A stretch of 64,000 nucleotides of DNA, taken from contig NZ_CP058316.1 of the NCBI RefSeq assembly GCF_013389665.1, positions 1,798,001 through 1,862,000 on the forward strand, in the 5' to 3' direction. Source of the DNA: Microbacterium oleivorans (lineage in GTDB: Bacteria > Actinomycetota > Actinomycetes > Actinomycetales > Microbacteriaceae). How positions within the stretch are numbered: position 1 is the stretch's first letter; each line of letters opens with the position of its first letter. The notes beneath the pieces were generated by a model that was given only the letters and a program-made list of their open reading frames with translations, was not told the origin of the DNA and did not search any database. Both the position numbers and the translations under genes were made by a program. This document shows, one piece after another, positions 34,409 to 43,981 of this stretch.

Positions 34409-36324
34409 GCCCGATGGGCGGCGCGGGCGCGGCGAACGTCCGGCGGCTCGTCATCGTCGGAGCCGGACCGCGCGCGATCATGCTCCTCGAGCGGATCGTC
34501 GCGCGGTCCGGCGAGGCGGTCGGCACGTCGGACGCCCGCGCAGTGGGCGCACCGCGCCTGCACGTCGAGCTCATCGACCCGCATCCGCCGGGCGCCGGGC
34601 GCATCTGGCGACGAGCTCAGTCGCCGCTGCTGAAGCTCAACTCGATGGCGCGCGACGTGACGGTCTTCACCGACGACAGCTGCACGATCGACGGTCCGAT
34701 CCGTCCGGGCCCGTCGCTCATCGAGTGGGCCGAGCTCTGGCGCAGCGGCGAGCTGGCCGCGACCGGTCGAGGCATCGAGATCGACGACGAGGTGGCCGCG
34801 GCCGAGGCGCGGGGACTGCGCGGCGACAGCTTCCCCACCCGCCGCCTGCACAGCTATTACCTGGAGTGGTTCTACCGCCGCACGGTCGCCGAGGCGCCTT
34901 CCGGCGTCACGGTGCGCTGGCGCGCCGACACGGTCGCGCGCGTGAGCCCGGAGAACCGCGTGACCCTGGCGAGCGGCCTCGAGCTCGATGCCGACGGCAT
35001 CGTCTACGCACTGGGCCACACCGGTCGCGAACCGGATGCCGCCACCGCGGCGCTCATCGACGCGGCGCGCAGCGAGCGGCTGCAATACGTGCCTCCCGCC
35101 TTCACGGCCGACGCCGACCTCTCGCAGCTCGGCGCAGGCGACGACGTCATCGTGCGCGGCATGGGGCTGGCCGCGGTCGACCTCGTCGTGCTGCTGACGC
35201 AGGGCCGCGGCGGACGCTTCGTCGACGACGACGACGGTGTGCTGCGCTACGTCGCCTCCGGGCGCGAGCCCCGCCTGCACCTCGGGTCGCGCCGAGGCGT
35301 CCCCTACCGTTCGAAGGTGTCTTCGGCGATACAGGGCGACGCGCCCCAGCGCGAGGTGCTGACGGCCGCGGCGATCGCCGAGCTGGTGGCCCGCCCGGGT
35401 CTCATCGACTTCGAGGCCGACGTGTGGCCGCTCATCGCGGGCGAGCTGCTTCACGGCCACTACCGCGAGCTGTTCACGGGCCACCCCGACCGCGTCGTGG
35501 GCGACTGGCCGACGTTCCGCACCGTGCTGCAGTCGCACGCGTGGGACGATCCGGCGCTTCTCGAGGCGATCGCGGCGACGGTGCCCGACCCGCTGGACCG
35601 GTTCGACGTCGCCTCGCTCGACCGCCCGCTGGCCGCTGCGGCCTTCGCCGACCGCGACGACGCGCACGAGCGGGTGCGCGCCCACATCGTCACCGACCTG
35701 CACCTGCGAACGACGCCGGAGCGCAGCGCCGCCCAGGGCGTCTTCCTCGCGGCGCTGCTGTCGTACCTCGCCCTCGCCGACGTCCCCGCCGAACGATGGA
35801 ACGAGCGATCTCGCGCGGTGTCGCTCCCGGTGCGGTGGCACACCTTCTTCAGCTACGTCGCGAGCGGCCCGCCCGCGCACCGCCTGGAGGAATTCCTCGC
35901 GCTCGCGGATGCCGGCGTCCTCCGCTTCCTCGGGCCCGACATCGACGTCCGCGTCGACCCCGGGCGCGGTTTCGTCGCGTCGAGCCCGCGCGTCCCCGGC
36001 GAGACGGTCGCCCGCAGCCTCGTCGACGCGTGGCTACCGGGGTCCGGCGCGGCCCACAGCGACAATCCCGTGCTGCGTGCCCTCGCCCGGCGACAGGGCT
36101 CCGCGGCACGCGTGCTGACCGACGCGGACGGCCGCGTGGTGACGGCGGAGGGCGTGCCGACGGCATCCGTCTTCGCGCTCGGCCCGTTCACGTCGCTGCC
36201 CGAGAGCGGCGCCTTCACCCGCCCGGGGTCGAACGCCCTGTCGATCCGCCAGACGGATCGCACGGCCGGCGCCATCGTCGCCGCTGTCCTCGACGCGGCC
36301 GTGCCGTTGGTTAGGGTAACCTAA
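34405..36324 (+). CDS. large FAD/NAD(P)-binding protein
   Basis: The 639-residue protein begins with a Rossmann dinucleotide fold (RRLVIVGAGPRAIMLLERI, residues 13-31) and matches the FAD-NAD(P)-binding PF13454 type. Further elements are LLKLNSMARDVTVFTDDS, DGIVYALGHTG and VIVRGMGLAAVDLVVLLTQG. The C-terminal part (EFLALADAGVLRFLGPDIDV to FTRPGSNALSIRQTDRTAG) closes the flavin site. It may supply reduced flavin or be an oxidase or monooxygenase itself. It overlaps the LLM gene by 4 nt. Its TAA stop is part of a DtxR/IdeR box for the iron-uptake operon that follows. Confidence 0.85.
   Translation: MSPMGGAGAANVRRLVIVGAGPRAIMLLERIVARSGEAVGTSDARAVGAPRLHVELIDPHPPGAGRIWRRAQSPLLKLNSMARDVTVFTDDSCTIDGPIRPGPSLIEWAELWRSGELAATGRGIEIDDEVAAAEARGLRGDSFPTRRLHSYYLEWFYRRTVAEAPSGVTVRWRADTVARVSPENRVTLASGLELDADGIVYALGHTGREPDAATAALIDAARSERLQYVPPAFTADADLSQLGAGDDVIVRGMGLAAVDLVVLLTQGRGGRFVDDDDGVLRYVASGREPRLHLGSRRGVPYRSKVSSAIQGDAPQREVLTAAAIAELVARPGLIDFEADVWPLIAGELLHGHYRELFTGHPDRVVGDWPTFRTVLQSHAWDDPALLEAIAATVPDPLDRFDVASLDRPLAAAAFADRDDAHERVRAHIVTDLHLRTTPERSAAQGVFLAALLSYLALADVPAERWNERSRAVSLPVRWHTFFSYVASGPPAHRLEEFLALADAGVLRFLGPDIDVRVDPGRGFVASSPRVPGETVARSLVDAWLPGSGAAHSDNPVLRALARRQGSAARVLTDADGRVVTAEGVPTASVFALGPFTSLPESGAFTRPGSNALSIRQTDRTAGAIVAAVLDAAVPLVRVT
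36306..36324 (+). promoter_or_regulatory. DtxR/IdeR-type iron box
   Basis: GTTGGTTAGGGTAACCTAA matches 16 of 19 bases of the DtxR/IdeR consensus TTAGGTTAGGCTAACCTAA, with a nearly palindromic core GGTTAGGGTAACC. The last three bases are the stop codon of the upstream gene. It precedes the siderophore importer by 48 nt, so iron repression is expected. Confidence 0.85.
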
Positions 36325-36372
36325 CGTCCGACCGGGTCGCCGGTCAGACAACCGCCTTCAGCCAGGATCTCC

Positions 36373-37425
36373 ATGCACACTGCTCTCTCCCGTCCCGGGG
36401 GCCGCGTCGCCGCGGTCGTCACTGCCCTCCTCGTCACCGGCGCGAGCCTCGTCGCCTGCTCCGCCCCCGCGGCCCAGAACGCGAGTACGGCCCCCGCCGC
36501 GGACGGGGCCGATGCTGCCGGCTTCCCCGTCACCGTCACGTCCGCGCTGGGCGACGCGGTGATCCCCGAGAAGCCCGAGCGCATCGCGACATGGGGCTGG
36601 TCGGCGCAGGACGCGGTGCTCGCTCTCGGCGTCGTGCCGGTCGCCATGCCTGCCTTCGCCTACGGCGGCGTCGACGGCGTGCTCCCGTGGGATGCCGATG
36701 CGATCGAGGACCTCGGCGGCGAGACGCCGACCCTCCTCACCGGTGGTGACACCGGCGAGCCGAACATCGAGGAGTTCGTGGAGGCCCGACCCGACGTCAT
36801 CCTCGCGCCCTACTCGGGGCTGACGCAGGAGCAGTACGACGCGCTCAGCAAGGTTGCGCCCGTCGTGGCCTACCCCGACCAGCGCTGGGCGACCTCATGG
36901 GAGGACCAGACCGCCATCGTCGGCCAGGCGCTGGGTTTGACGGATGAGGCAGCCGACCTGGTCGCTCAAGTCGACTCCGACATCGCCGACCTCGCCGCGC
37001 AGTATCCGGCGCTCGCAGATACGTCGTTCGCCTATGGAGCGAACAATCAGCCCGAGATCTTCAACGTCTTCCGCGACGACGACCCGCGCGTGCAGCTGCT
37101 CACCCAGCTGGGCATGACGGTCGCCCCCTCGGTCGAAGCGCTCGCTCCCGACGACGACAGCTACTTCTACCAGCTCGGCTTCGAGAACCTGAACACCCTC
37201 GAGTCCGACGTGCTCGTGGCCTACTTCGGCACACAGGCAGACGTCGACGCCTTCGTCGCCGATCCGCTCGTGGCCGCCATGCCGCAGGTGAAGGAGGACC
37301 GCTTCGCCCCGATCGTCGGCGAGTCGTTCGTCATGGCCTCGAGCGCGCCCACGGTGCTGTCGATCCCGTGGATGCTGGACCAGTACGTTCCGCAGCTCGC
37401 CGCCGTCGCCGAGCGTGTCGGCTGA
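36373..37425 (+). CDS. iron-siderophore ABC binding lipoprotein
   Basis: The 350-residue lipoprotein (signal VVTALLVTGASLVACSAP, lipidated Cys near residue 29) belongs to the FepB/FhuD-type class III binding proteins. It shows PVTVTSALGDAVIPEKPERIATWGWSAQDAVLALG, IEEFVEARPDVILAPYSGLTQEQYDALSKVAPVV and the C-terminal VLSIPWMLDQYVPQLA. It captures ferric siderophore and passes it to the FecCD-type permeases encoded next. AGGA lies five bases before ATG 36373. Expression should be repressed by iron through the DtxR box. Its last 11 nt overlap the permease gene inside a strong hairpin. Confidence 0.92.
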   Translation: MHTALSRPGGRVAAVVTALLVTGASLVACSAPAAQNASTAPAADGADAAGFPVTVTSALGDAVIPEKPERIATWGWSAQDAVLALGVVPVAMPAFAYGGVDGVLPWDADAIEDLGGETPTLLTGGDTGEPNIEEFVEARPDVILAPYSGLTQEQYDALSKVAPVVAYPDQRWATSWEDQTAIVGQALGLTDEAADLVAQVDSDIADLAAQYPALADTSFAYGANNQPEIFNVFRDDDPRVQLLTQLGMTVAPSVEALAPDDDSYFYQLGFENLNTLESDVLVAYFGTQADVDAFVADPLVAAMPQVKEDRFAPIVGESFVMASSAPTVLSIPWMLDQYVPQLAAVAERVG

Positions 37426-37433
37426 CACGCTCG
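37410..37433 (+). promoter_or_regulatory. hairpin covering the permease start codon
   Basis: CGAGCGTGTC (37410-37419) and GACACGCTCG (37424-37433) form a perfect 10-bp stem around loop GGCT. The stem holds the GTG start (37415-37417) of the permease and the stop of the binding-protein gene. Ribosomes finishing the binding protein would open it, so permease translation should be coupled and kept low. Confidence 0.65.
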
Positions 37434-38467
37434 CGCTTCCTCGGGGCAGGGGCCGCTCGCCGCGGTCGCTGCCCCGTCGGCGCGTCTGGGCGGGGACCGC
37501 GATCGCGCTCGCGCTCGGGGGCGTCGTCGTCGCGAGCCTCGCGATCGGCACGTCCGAGATCCCTCTCGGCACCGTCTGGCACGCGCTCACGGCCTACGAT
37601 CCCACTGATCCGGAGCACATCGCGATCGTCGAGAAGCGTCTGCCACGGACGATCGTCGGGATCGTCGTCGGCGCCGCGCTCGGGCTGTCGGGCACCATCG
37701 CCCAAGGCGTGACCCGCAACCCGCTCGCCGACCCCGGCATCCTCGGCGTCAACCAGGGCGCGGCCCTCGCGGTCGTCGCAGCCATCACGGTCTTCGGCGC
37801 GACCGGGCCGAGCTCGTATCTCTGGTTCGCGATCGGGGGCGCGGCGGTCGCCGCCGCCATCGTCTGGGTGCTGTCGTCGCGAGGTCGCGACGGGGCCACC
37901 CCCGGCAAGCTGGCGCTCGCGGGAGCGGCCGTGTCGGCGGCGCTGTTCTCGCTCGTGTCGGCGGTGCTCATCGTCAGCCGGGAGGCGCTCGACGCCATGC
38001 GCTTCTGGCAGGTCGGCGCCCTGGCCGGGCGCGGTCTCGACGTGCTCGTTCCGGTGCTGCCGGTCCTGATCGTCGCGGCCGCCGTCGCGCTGGCGTCGGG
38101 TCGGACGCTGAACCTCTTCGCCCTCGGCGATGAGACCGCCGCGGCCCTCGGCCTGCGGGTGAACCGCGCTCGCCTGCTTCTGGCGATCGCGCTGGTCGTG
38201 CTCGCAGCCGGCGCCACGGCGGTCGCGGGTCCCATCGCCTTCGTCGGACTGATCGTGCCGCATGCCGTGCGCAGCATCGCGGGCCCGGACTATCGGTGGA
38301 TCCTGCTCTTCGCAGCACCGACCGCCGCCGTCCTCCTCGTCGCGGCGGATGTCGTCGCCCGGATCGTCGCGCGACCGGGAGAGCTGCAGGTCGGCATCGT
38401 GGTCGCGGCGGTCGGGGCACCGTTCTTCATCGCGCTCGTGCGGCGGGGTCGGATGGCGGGGCTGTGA
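37415..38467 (+). CDS. FecCD-family siderophore ABC permease 1
   Basis: The 350-residue permease is of the BtuC/FecCD family, with about ten helices. Characteristic segments are LGTVWHALTAYDPTDPEH, RLPRTIVGIVVGAALGLSGTIAQGVTRNPLADPGILGVNQGAALAV, AAALGLRVNRARLLLAIALVVLAAGATAVAGPIAFVGLIVPHAVRSIAGPDYR and the C-terminal ELQVGIVVAAVGAPFFIALVRR. The basic N-terminus (RGRGRSPRSLPRRRVW) marks the cytoplasmic side. GTG 37415 overlaps the binding-protein gene by 11 nt and is buried in a hairpin. An alternative start is not apparent. Confidence 0.92.
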   Translation: MSADTLALPRGRGRSPRSLPRRRVWAGTAIALALGGVVVASLAIGTSEIPLGTVWHALTAYDPTDPEHIAIVEKRLPRTIVGIVVGAALGLSGTIAQGVTRNPLADPGILGVNQGAALAVVAAITVFGATGPSSYLWFAIGGAAVAAAIVWVLSSRGRDGATPGKLALAGAAVSAALFSLVSAVLIVSREALDAMRFWQVGALAGRGLDVLVPVLPVLIVAAAVALASGRTLNLFALGDETAAALGLRVNRARLLLAIALVVLAAGATAVAGPIAFVGLIVPHAVRSIAGPDYRWILLFAAPTAAVLLVAADVVARIVARPGELQVGIVVAAVGAPFFIALVRRGRMAGL

Positions 38468-39519
38468 CGCCCGCGACGGGCACGATGCCCGCGGCTCTGA
38501 CTCGACCGCTCCGTCGGGCGTCTGCTCGCCGGGTCGCGATCGTCTCAGCCAGCGCCGCCGTCGCCGTCACCGTCCTGTTCGCCGTGGCCCTGCTGCTGGG
38601 ACCGGCGGCGCTCTCGCCCGCAGAGGTCGTCGAGGCGCTCACGGGCCGCGCCCAGCCGGTCGTCTCGCTCGTCGTCTGGGAGCTCCGGATGCCGCGCGCC
38701 CTCGCTGCCGTCGTCGTCGGCGCCTGCCTCGGCGCCGCGGGGGCCGTCTTCCAATCGGTCCTGCGCAACCCGCTCGCGAGCCCCGACGTGCTGGGGGTCA
38801 CGGCGTCGGCCGGTACCGTCGGCGTGGCCGCCGTGCTCGGCCTCGGTCTCAGCGGCATCGCACTGACCGGTCTCGTCGCGGGCGGGTCGATCGTCGCCGC
38901 GGCGCTCATCGGCGTCCTGGCCTGGAACCGCGGGCTGCACGGCATGAGGCTCATCCTCGTCGGCGTCGGGTTCTCCGCCTTCGCCACGGCGCTGACGGGA
39001 ACCGTGCTGACCCGCGCGGAGATCCGCGACGTGAGCGTCGCGTACACCTGGCTCGTCGGCAGCCTGGGCGGCTCGTCGTGGAGCGTCGTGGGCACGAGCG
39101 GGGTCGTCGCGGTCATCGCGTTCGCCCTGCTCGCTCTGCAGGTGCGGGGGCTGCGCGGGCTCGAACTGGACGACGCGACGGCCGCGGCCCTGGGCGTGCG
39201 GGTGCAGCGGGTCCGCGTCGGTGTGCTGCTCACCGCCGTCGTTCTCGCCGCGATCGCCGTCGGGGCGAGCGGACCGATCGGGTTCGTCGCCCTGATGGCG
39301 CCGCAGATCGCGCGACGCCTCGTGGGGCCGGGGTCGATCTCATTGGTCGCCTCGGCGGCCACCGGCGCCGCCCTCGTCAGCGCGGCCGACCTCGTCGCGC
39401 TGTACGCCGTTCCCGGCATCCCCTTTCCCGTCGGGGTCGTGACGGGAGCGATCGGCGCTCCCTACCTCGCCTGGCTGCTGACGCGTTCCGACCCCGCCCG
39501 CCCGGGAGGCACCCGATGA
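38464..39519 (+). CDS. FecCD-family siderophore ABC permease 2
   Basis: This 351-residue second BtuC/FecCD-type permease has VVWELRMPRALAAVVVGACLGAAGAVFQSVLRNPLASPDVLGVTASAGTVGVA, AAALGVRVQRVRVGVLLTAVVLAAIAVGASGPIGFVALMAPQIARRL and IPFPVGVVTGAIGAPYLAWLL. It pairs with permease 1 as a heterodimer. GTG 38464 overlaps the preceding stop (GTGA), giving the FecCD start; the longer frame upstream is a shadow of permease 1. Its stop overlaps the ATPase start by 4 nt. Confidence 0.92.
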   Translation: MTPATGTMPAALTRPLRRASARRVAIVSASAAVAVTVLFAVALLLGPAALSPAEVVEALTGRAQPVVSLVVWELRMPRALAAVVVGACLGAAGAVFQSVLRNPLASPDVLGVTASAGTVGVAAVLGLGLSGIALTGLVAGGSIVAAALIGVLAWNRGLHGMRLILVGVGFSAFATALTGTVLTRAEIRDVSVAYTWLVGSLGGSSWSVVGTSGVVAVIAFALLALQVRGLRGLELDDATAAALGVRVQRVRVGVLLTAVVLAAIAVGASGPIGFVALMAPQIARRLVGPGSISLVASAATGAALVSAADLVALYAVPGIPFPVGVVTGAIGAPYLAWLLTRSDPARPGGTR

Positions 39520-40319
39520 CCACCGCCGACCACCGACTCAGCGCCGAGGCGATCACGCTCGGCTACGACGGAGCGACCGTCGTGGACGGCCTGTCGCTCG
39601 CCGTGCCGCCCGGGCGGATCACCGTGATCGTCGGGGCGAACGCGTGCGGAAAGTCGACGCTGCTACGGGCTCTCGCCCGGCTGCTCACGCCCACCACGGG
39701 CGCGGTCCTGCTGGACGGCGCCGACATCCGGTCGCGGCCGACCGCGGAGGTGGCGCGCGTGCTGGGGCTGCTGCCGCAGTCGCCGGTCGCGCCGGAACAG
39801 ATCCTGGTGGCCGACCTCATCGCCCGCGGACGGTACCCGCACCAGGGCTGGCTGCGGCGACGCGCATCCGAGGACGACGCGATCGTCGACGCTGCGATGC
39901 GCACGGCGGGCGTCGCCGAGCTCGCCGACCGCTCCGTCGACACCCTCTCGGGCGGTCAGCGGCAGCGCGTCTGGATCGCGATGGCCCTCGCCCAGCAGAC
40001 CGACGTCATGCTGCTCGACGAACCGACGACCTACCTCGACATCAGCCACCAGATCGACGTGCTGGACCTGCTCGTCGATCTCAACCACCAGCGCGGCACC
40101 ACGATCGTGATGGTGCTTCACGAGCTGTCGCTCGCGTGCCGTTACGCCGACCATCTCGTCGCAATGTCGGGCGGGCGCATCGTCGCGGAGGGTGCTCCCG
40201 CCGATGTCGTGACGGCGGACCTCGTGCGCGAGGTCTTCGGCATCGACGCGATCGTCATCCCCGACCCCGCTTCCGGGGCGCCGCTCGTGTCTCCCCTCGG
40301 TCGCCACCACCGCGCCTGA
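39516..40319 (+). CDS. FecE-type siderophore ABC ATPase
   Basis: This is a 267-residue ATPase. Walker A is GANACGKST (about residue 39), in which Ala-Cys replaces the common Gly-Ser pair, as often seen in FecE-like proteins. Signature is [18 protein letters not shown], Walker B is VMLLDEPTTYLD, and the switch is MVLHELSLACRYAD. It energises uptake of the ferric siderophore by the two permeases. The start ATG 39516 sits in an ATGA overlap after CCGGGAGG. This is the last gene of the iron-regulated operon. Confidence 0.93.
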   Translation: MTTADHRLSAEAITLGYDGATVVDGLSLAVPPGRITVIVGANACGKSTLLRALARLLTPTTGAVLLDGADIRSRPTAEVARVLGLLPQSPVAPEQILVADLIARGRYPHQGWLRRRASEDDAIVDAAMRTAGVAELADRSVDTLSGGQRQRVWIAMALAQQTDVMLLDEPTTYLDISHQIDVLDLLVDLNHQRGTTIVMVLHELSLACRYADHLVAMSGGRIVAEGAPADVVTADLVREVFGIDAIVIPDPASGAPLVSPLGRHHRA

Positions 40320-40432
40320 CGACCCGCCGGCGGATGACGCTGCGTGACGGGGTGTGAAGCCGGGTGTCGGGGTCTTCCGCTGTGTGACGGGGGCGCGCGC
40401 CGGCCGAGCCCATGGTCGCGAGCCTGGGACGC

Positions 40433-42058
40433 ATGCCTCTTCTCCGCACCCGTCCCCGCGCGCTCCCGACCGTGCTCCTCGCCGGCGTGGCCGCCGGCAC
40501 CCTCCTCCTCTCCGCCTGCAGCTCGACCACCGCCGGCACGAGTCCCTCGCCGTCCGGCGAGCCGGTCTCGGGCGGCACGCTGACCTTCGCGATCTCCGTC
40601 GACAGCCAGTGCATCGACCCGCAGCAGGTCGGCAACAACGACGCGATCGCGATCGCCCGCCAGACCGTGGCCTCGCTGACGACGCAGGATGCCGAGACGG
40701 GCGAGATCCTGCCGTGGCTCGCCGAGGACTACGAGGTCAACGCCGACGCGACGAGCTTCACGTTCACGCTGCGCGACGGCGCGACCTACGCCGACGGCGC
40801 GCCGATCGACGCCGCCTCGGTGAAGACGAACTTCGAGGCCATCCAGGCGCTCGGCGCGAAGGCCCCGCTCGGGTCGTCGTACCTCGCCGACCTCGCGAGC
40901 ATCGACGTGGTCGACGACGACACCGTGACGATCACGTTCTCGCGCCCGAGCGCGCAGTTCCTGCAGGCGACCTCGACCTTCAGCCTCGGCCTGCTCTCGC
41001 CCGCCACCGCCGCGGTGAGCCAGGCCGACCGCTGCCTCGGCGACTACATCGGCTCGGGCCCGTTCTCGGTCGAGAGCTACACGCCCAACCAGGGCGCGAC
41101 CCTCGTGCGCCGCGAGGGCTATGCCTGGGGCCCCTCGACCAACGAGCACACCGGCGAGGCGTATCTCGACGCGATCGAGTACGTCGTGGTGCCCGAGGCC
41201 GGCAACCGCACCGGCAGCCTGCAGTCGGGGCAGATCGACGCCACGACCGGCATCTCGGCGACCGACGCCGTGCTCTTCGAGGGCGACGGCTTCTGGAGCG
41301 AGAACCGCGCCAACCCCGGCGTCGTCTACAACCTCTACGCGAACCAGTCGACGCCCAAGCTCGCCGACCCCGACGTGCGCCTGGCGATCCAGAAGGGCAT
41401 CGACCGCGAGGAGATCACCGCGACCCTGCTCGGCCCCGACGACAAGCCGGCCGTCTCGCCGCTCGCCTCGTCGACGCCGTACTTCAGCGACCTGAGCGAC
41501 GTGCTCGAGTACGACCCGGACGCCGCGGGCGAGCTGCTCGACGACGCCGGATGGGCGGTCGGTGCCGACGGTATCCGCGAGAAGGACGGCGAGAAGCTCA
41601 GCTTCCTCGTCACCTACTGGCAGTCACCCAAGGAGGTGCTCGAGCTCGTCCAGCAGCAGCTGCGCGAGATCGGCGTCGACCTGCAGCTGAAGTTCGCCAG
41701 CATCGCCGACTCGCAGGCGGCGTCGGCCGACGGCACCTACGACTTCGTCTACGGCAACTTGACCCGCTCCGACCCCGACGTGCTGCGCACCGTCTTCACA
41801 GCCGACAACCCGACCGGCAACACCCGTCGCACGACGCGCACCGCCGTCGACGACCTGCTCGACGAGCAGTCGGCGATCACGGATGCCGCCGAGCGTCAGA
41901 CCGTCGTCGACGAGGCGGCACGCGCGCTCGTCACCGAGGGGATCGCCATCCCGATCTACGAGCTGTCGACCACCATCACCGCGGCCTCGAAGGTGCGGGG
42001 GCTGACGTTCGAGGCGTCGAGCCGGCTCGACTTCTTCGACGCCTGGATCGCCGAGTAA
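40433..42058 (+). CDS. dipeptide/oligopeptide-type ABC binding lipoprotein (SBP_bac_5)
   Basis: The 541-residue family-5 binding lipoprotein has signal [22 protein letters not shown] with the lipidated Cys near residue 30. The body is typical: [94 protein letters not shown] and [17 protein letters not shown]. Peptides, but also opines, nickel or glycosides, are carried by this family. ATG 40433 is preferred; an in-frame ATG at 40412 would add seven residues. It heads an operon with an M20 hydrolase and an LLM monooxygenase, which hints at amide- or peptide-like substrates that are oxidised after import. Confidence 0.9.
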   Translation: MPLLRTRPRALPTVLLAGVAAGTLLLSACSSTTAGTSPSPSGEPVSGGTLTFAISVDSQCIDPQQVGNNDAIAIARQTVASLTTQDAETGEILPWLAEDYEVNADATSFTFTLRDGATYADGAPIDAASVKTNFEAIQALGAKAPLGSSYLADLASIDVVDDDTVTITFSRPSAQFLQATSTFSLGLLSPATAAVSQADRCLGDYIGSGPFSVESYTPNQGATLVRREGYAWGPSTNEHTGEAYLDAIEYVVVPEAGNRTGSLQSGQIDATTGISATDAVLFEGDGFWSENRANPGVVYNLYANQSTPKLADPDVRLAIQKGIDREEITATLLGPDDKPAVSPLASSTPYFSDLSDVLEYDPDAAGELLDDAGWAVGADGIREKDGEKLSFLVTYWQSPKEVLELVQQQLREIGVDLQLKFASIADSQAASADGTYDFVYGNLTRSDPDVLRTVFTADNPTGNTRRTTRTAVDDLLDEQSAITDAAERQTVVDEAARALVTEGIAIPIYELSTTITAASKVRGLTFEASSRLDFFDAWIAE

Positions 42059-42088
42059 GCGCGTCGAACGGACGGGGGACGGATCATC

Positions 42089-43045
42089 ATGTGGCTCACC
42101 TACATCGCGCGACGCGTCGGGCAGGGACTGGTCGTGCTCTGGGCGGCGTACACGATCTCGTTCCTCGTCCTCTACCTGCTCCCGGGCGACGCCGCGGCGT
42201 TGTTCGCGGGCGGTGCCGACCAGGAAGCGGTCGACCCCGAGCTGGTGGCGCGGTTGCGCGCCGAGCTCGGGCTCGATCGTCCCCTGTGGGAGCAGTACCT
42301 CACGGCGCTCGGGCGGGCGCTCGTCGGCGACTTCGGCACCTCGACGCAGACCGGGCGCCCCGCCGCCGACCTGCTCGGCGAGGCGCTGCCTCCGACGCTC
42401 GCCCTGACCGGCTTCGCATTCGTCCTGTCGATCGCCCTCGGCGCGGTCCTCGCCCTCGCGGCCTCGCTCACGCGCACCACGTGGCTGCGCAACCTGCTGT
42501 TCTCGCTTCCGCCGATCGGCGTCTCCATCCCGGTGTTCTGGATCGGCCTCCTGCTGCTGCAGGCGTTCTCGTTCCAGCTGCGCCTGTTCCCGGCGATGGG
42601 CGACGACGGCTTCGTGAGCCTCGTGCTGCCCGCCGTGACGATCGCGATCCCCTCGGGGGCGTTCATCGCCCAGCTGCTCTCGCGCAGCCTGCGCTCGACC
42701 CTCGCGCAGCCCTACGTCGAGGTCGTCCGCGCGAAGGGCGCCGGCGAGGCCCGCGTGCAGTTCGGTCACGCGCTGCGCAACGCCGTCATCCCGACCCTCA
42801 CGATGGGCGGCGTCCTCGTGGGCGGGCTGCTCTCGGGCGCCGTCGTGACCGAGACCGTCTTCTCGCGGCTGGGCATCGGGCGCCTGGTGGTGACCGCCGT
42901 GAACAACCGCGACGTGCCGGTCGTGCAGATCGTGGTGGTGTTCGCCGCCCTCGTCTTCGTCGTAGCCAACCTGCTCGTCGATCTCGTCTACCCGCTCGTC
43001 GACCGTCGCATCACGCTCGCGCGCACGGCGTTCGTCGCCGCCTGA
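42089..43045 (+). CDS. DppB-type ABC permease
   Basis: The 318-residue permease of the DppB/OppB family has an N-terminal helix ([32 protein letters not shown]), [31 protein letters not shown], and the coupling loop [31 protein letters not shown]. It forms the channel with DppC. A GGGGGACGGA leader precedes ATG 42089. It sits second in the nine-gene operon. Confidence 0.94.
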   Translation: MWLTYIARRVGQGLVVLWAAYTISFLVLYLLPGDAAALFAGGADQEAVDPELVARLRAELGLDRPLWEQYLTALGRALVGDFGTSTQTGRPAADLLGEALPPTLALTGFAFVLSIALGAVLALAASLTRTTWLRNLLFSLPPIGVSIPVFWIGLLLLQAFSFQLRLFPAMGDDGFVSLVLPAVTIAIPSGAFIAQLLSRSLRSTLAQPYVEVVRAKGAGEARVQFGHALRNAVIPTLTMGGVLVGGLLSGAVVTETVFSRLGIGRLVVTAVNNRDVPVVQIVVVFAALVFVVANLLVDLVYPLVDRRITLARTAFVAA

Positions 43046-43057
43046 GCCGGAGGAATC

Positions 43058-43981
43058 ATGGCCATCACCCTCGACGCCCCCATCCGTCCCGCGGAGCCGA
43101 TCGCACCCGAGCCATCCGGCGGCCCGCGGAGAAGCCATGCCCGCACGGCGCGGACACGCGCCGCACGCGGCATCCGTTCGATCCTCCGCCAGCCCACGCT
43201 CGTGCTCGCCGTCGCGGTGCTCGCCCTGGTCGTGCTGTGGGCCGTGGCGCCGACCTGGTTCACGACGTGGGATCCGATCGAGGGGGTGGCGCGCGACCGG
43301 CTGCAGCCGCCGTCGACCGAGCACGTGTTCGGCACCGACAACCTCGGCCGGGACCTCTTCGCCCGGGTCGTGCACGGCTCGGCCACGTCGCTCGCCGCGA
43401 CGAGCGTCGCGGTCGTCGTCGGGCTCACGGTGGGCTCGGTGTTCGGGCTGCTCGCCGGCTTCCTGCGCGGTCTCGTCGACGACGCGATCATGCGCTTCAT
43501 GGACGTTCTCCTGGCCATCCCGAGCCTGCTGCTCTCGCTCGCCCTCATCACGGCTCTCGGCTTCGGGACGATCAACGTCGCGATCGCGGTCGGGCTCGCG
43601 AGCGTCGCGTCGTTCTCCCGCGTGATGCGCGCCGAGGTGCTGCAGGTCGCGACGGCGGTGTACGTCGAGGCCGCCCGCGTCTCGGGGGTGCGGTGGTACA
43701 CGATCCTCGCCCGCCACGTGCTGCCGAACGCGTCGGGACCGGTCGTCGCCCTGGCCGCACTGGAGTTCGGCGTCATGGTGCTGGCTATCTCGTCGCTGTC
43801 GTTCCTCGGATTCGGGGCACCGCCGCCGACGCCCGAGTGGGGGTCGCTCGTGTCGGGCGGCCGCGACTACCTCGCTGTGGCCTGGTGGCTGACGACGCTC
43901 CCCGGGCTCGTGATCGTCGCCGTCGTGCTCTCGGCCAACCGCATCTCACGCGCTCTCGAACGCAACGGAGGAACCCGATGA
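43058..43981 (+). CDS. DppC-type ABC permease
   Basis: The 307-residue permease is of the DppC/OppC family. It has an Arg-rich cytoplasmic N-terminus, a first helix [22 protein letters not shown], the [19 protein letters not shown] motif diagnostic of the family, and the coupling loop [32 protein letters not shown] precedes ATG 43058. Its stop overlaps the ATPase start by 4 nt. Confidence 0.94.
   Translation: MAITLDAPIRPAEPIAPEPSGGPRRSHARTARTRAARGIRSILRQPTLVLAVAVLALVVLWAVAPTWFTTWDPIEGVARDRLQPPSTEHVFGTDNLGRDLFARVVHGSATSLAATSVAVVVGLTVGSVFGLLAGFLRGLVDDAIMRFMDVLLAIPSLLLSLALITALGFGTINVAIAVGLASVASFSRVMRAEVLQVATAVYVEAARVSGVRWYTILARHVLPNASGPVVALAALEFGVMVLAISSLSFLGFGAPPPTPEWGSLVSGGRDYLAVAWWLTTLPGLVIVAVVLSANRISRALERNGGTR

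Noticed and set aside
37410-37433. Rho-independent terminator after the siderophore-binding protein gene
   Set aside because: The stem has no U tract, overlaps the next gene's start and lies in the middle of an operon. A translational role fits better.
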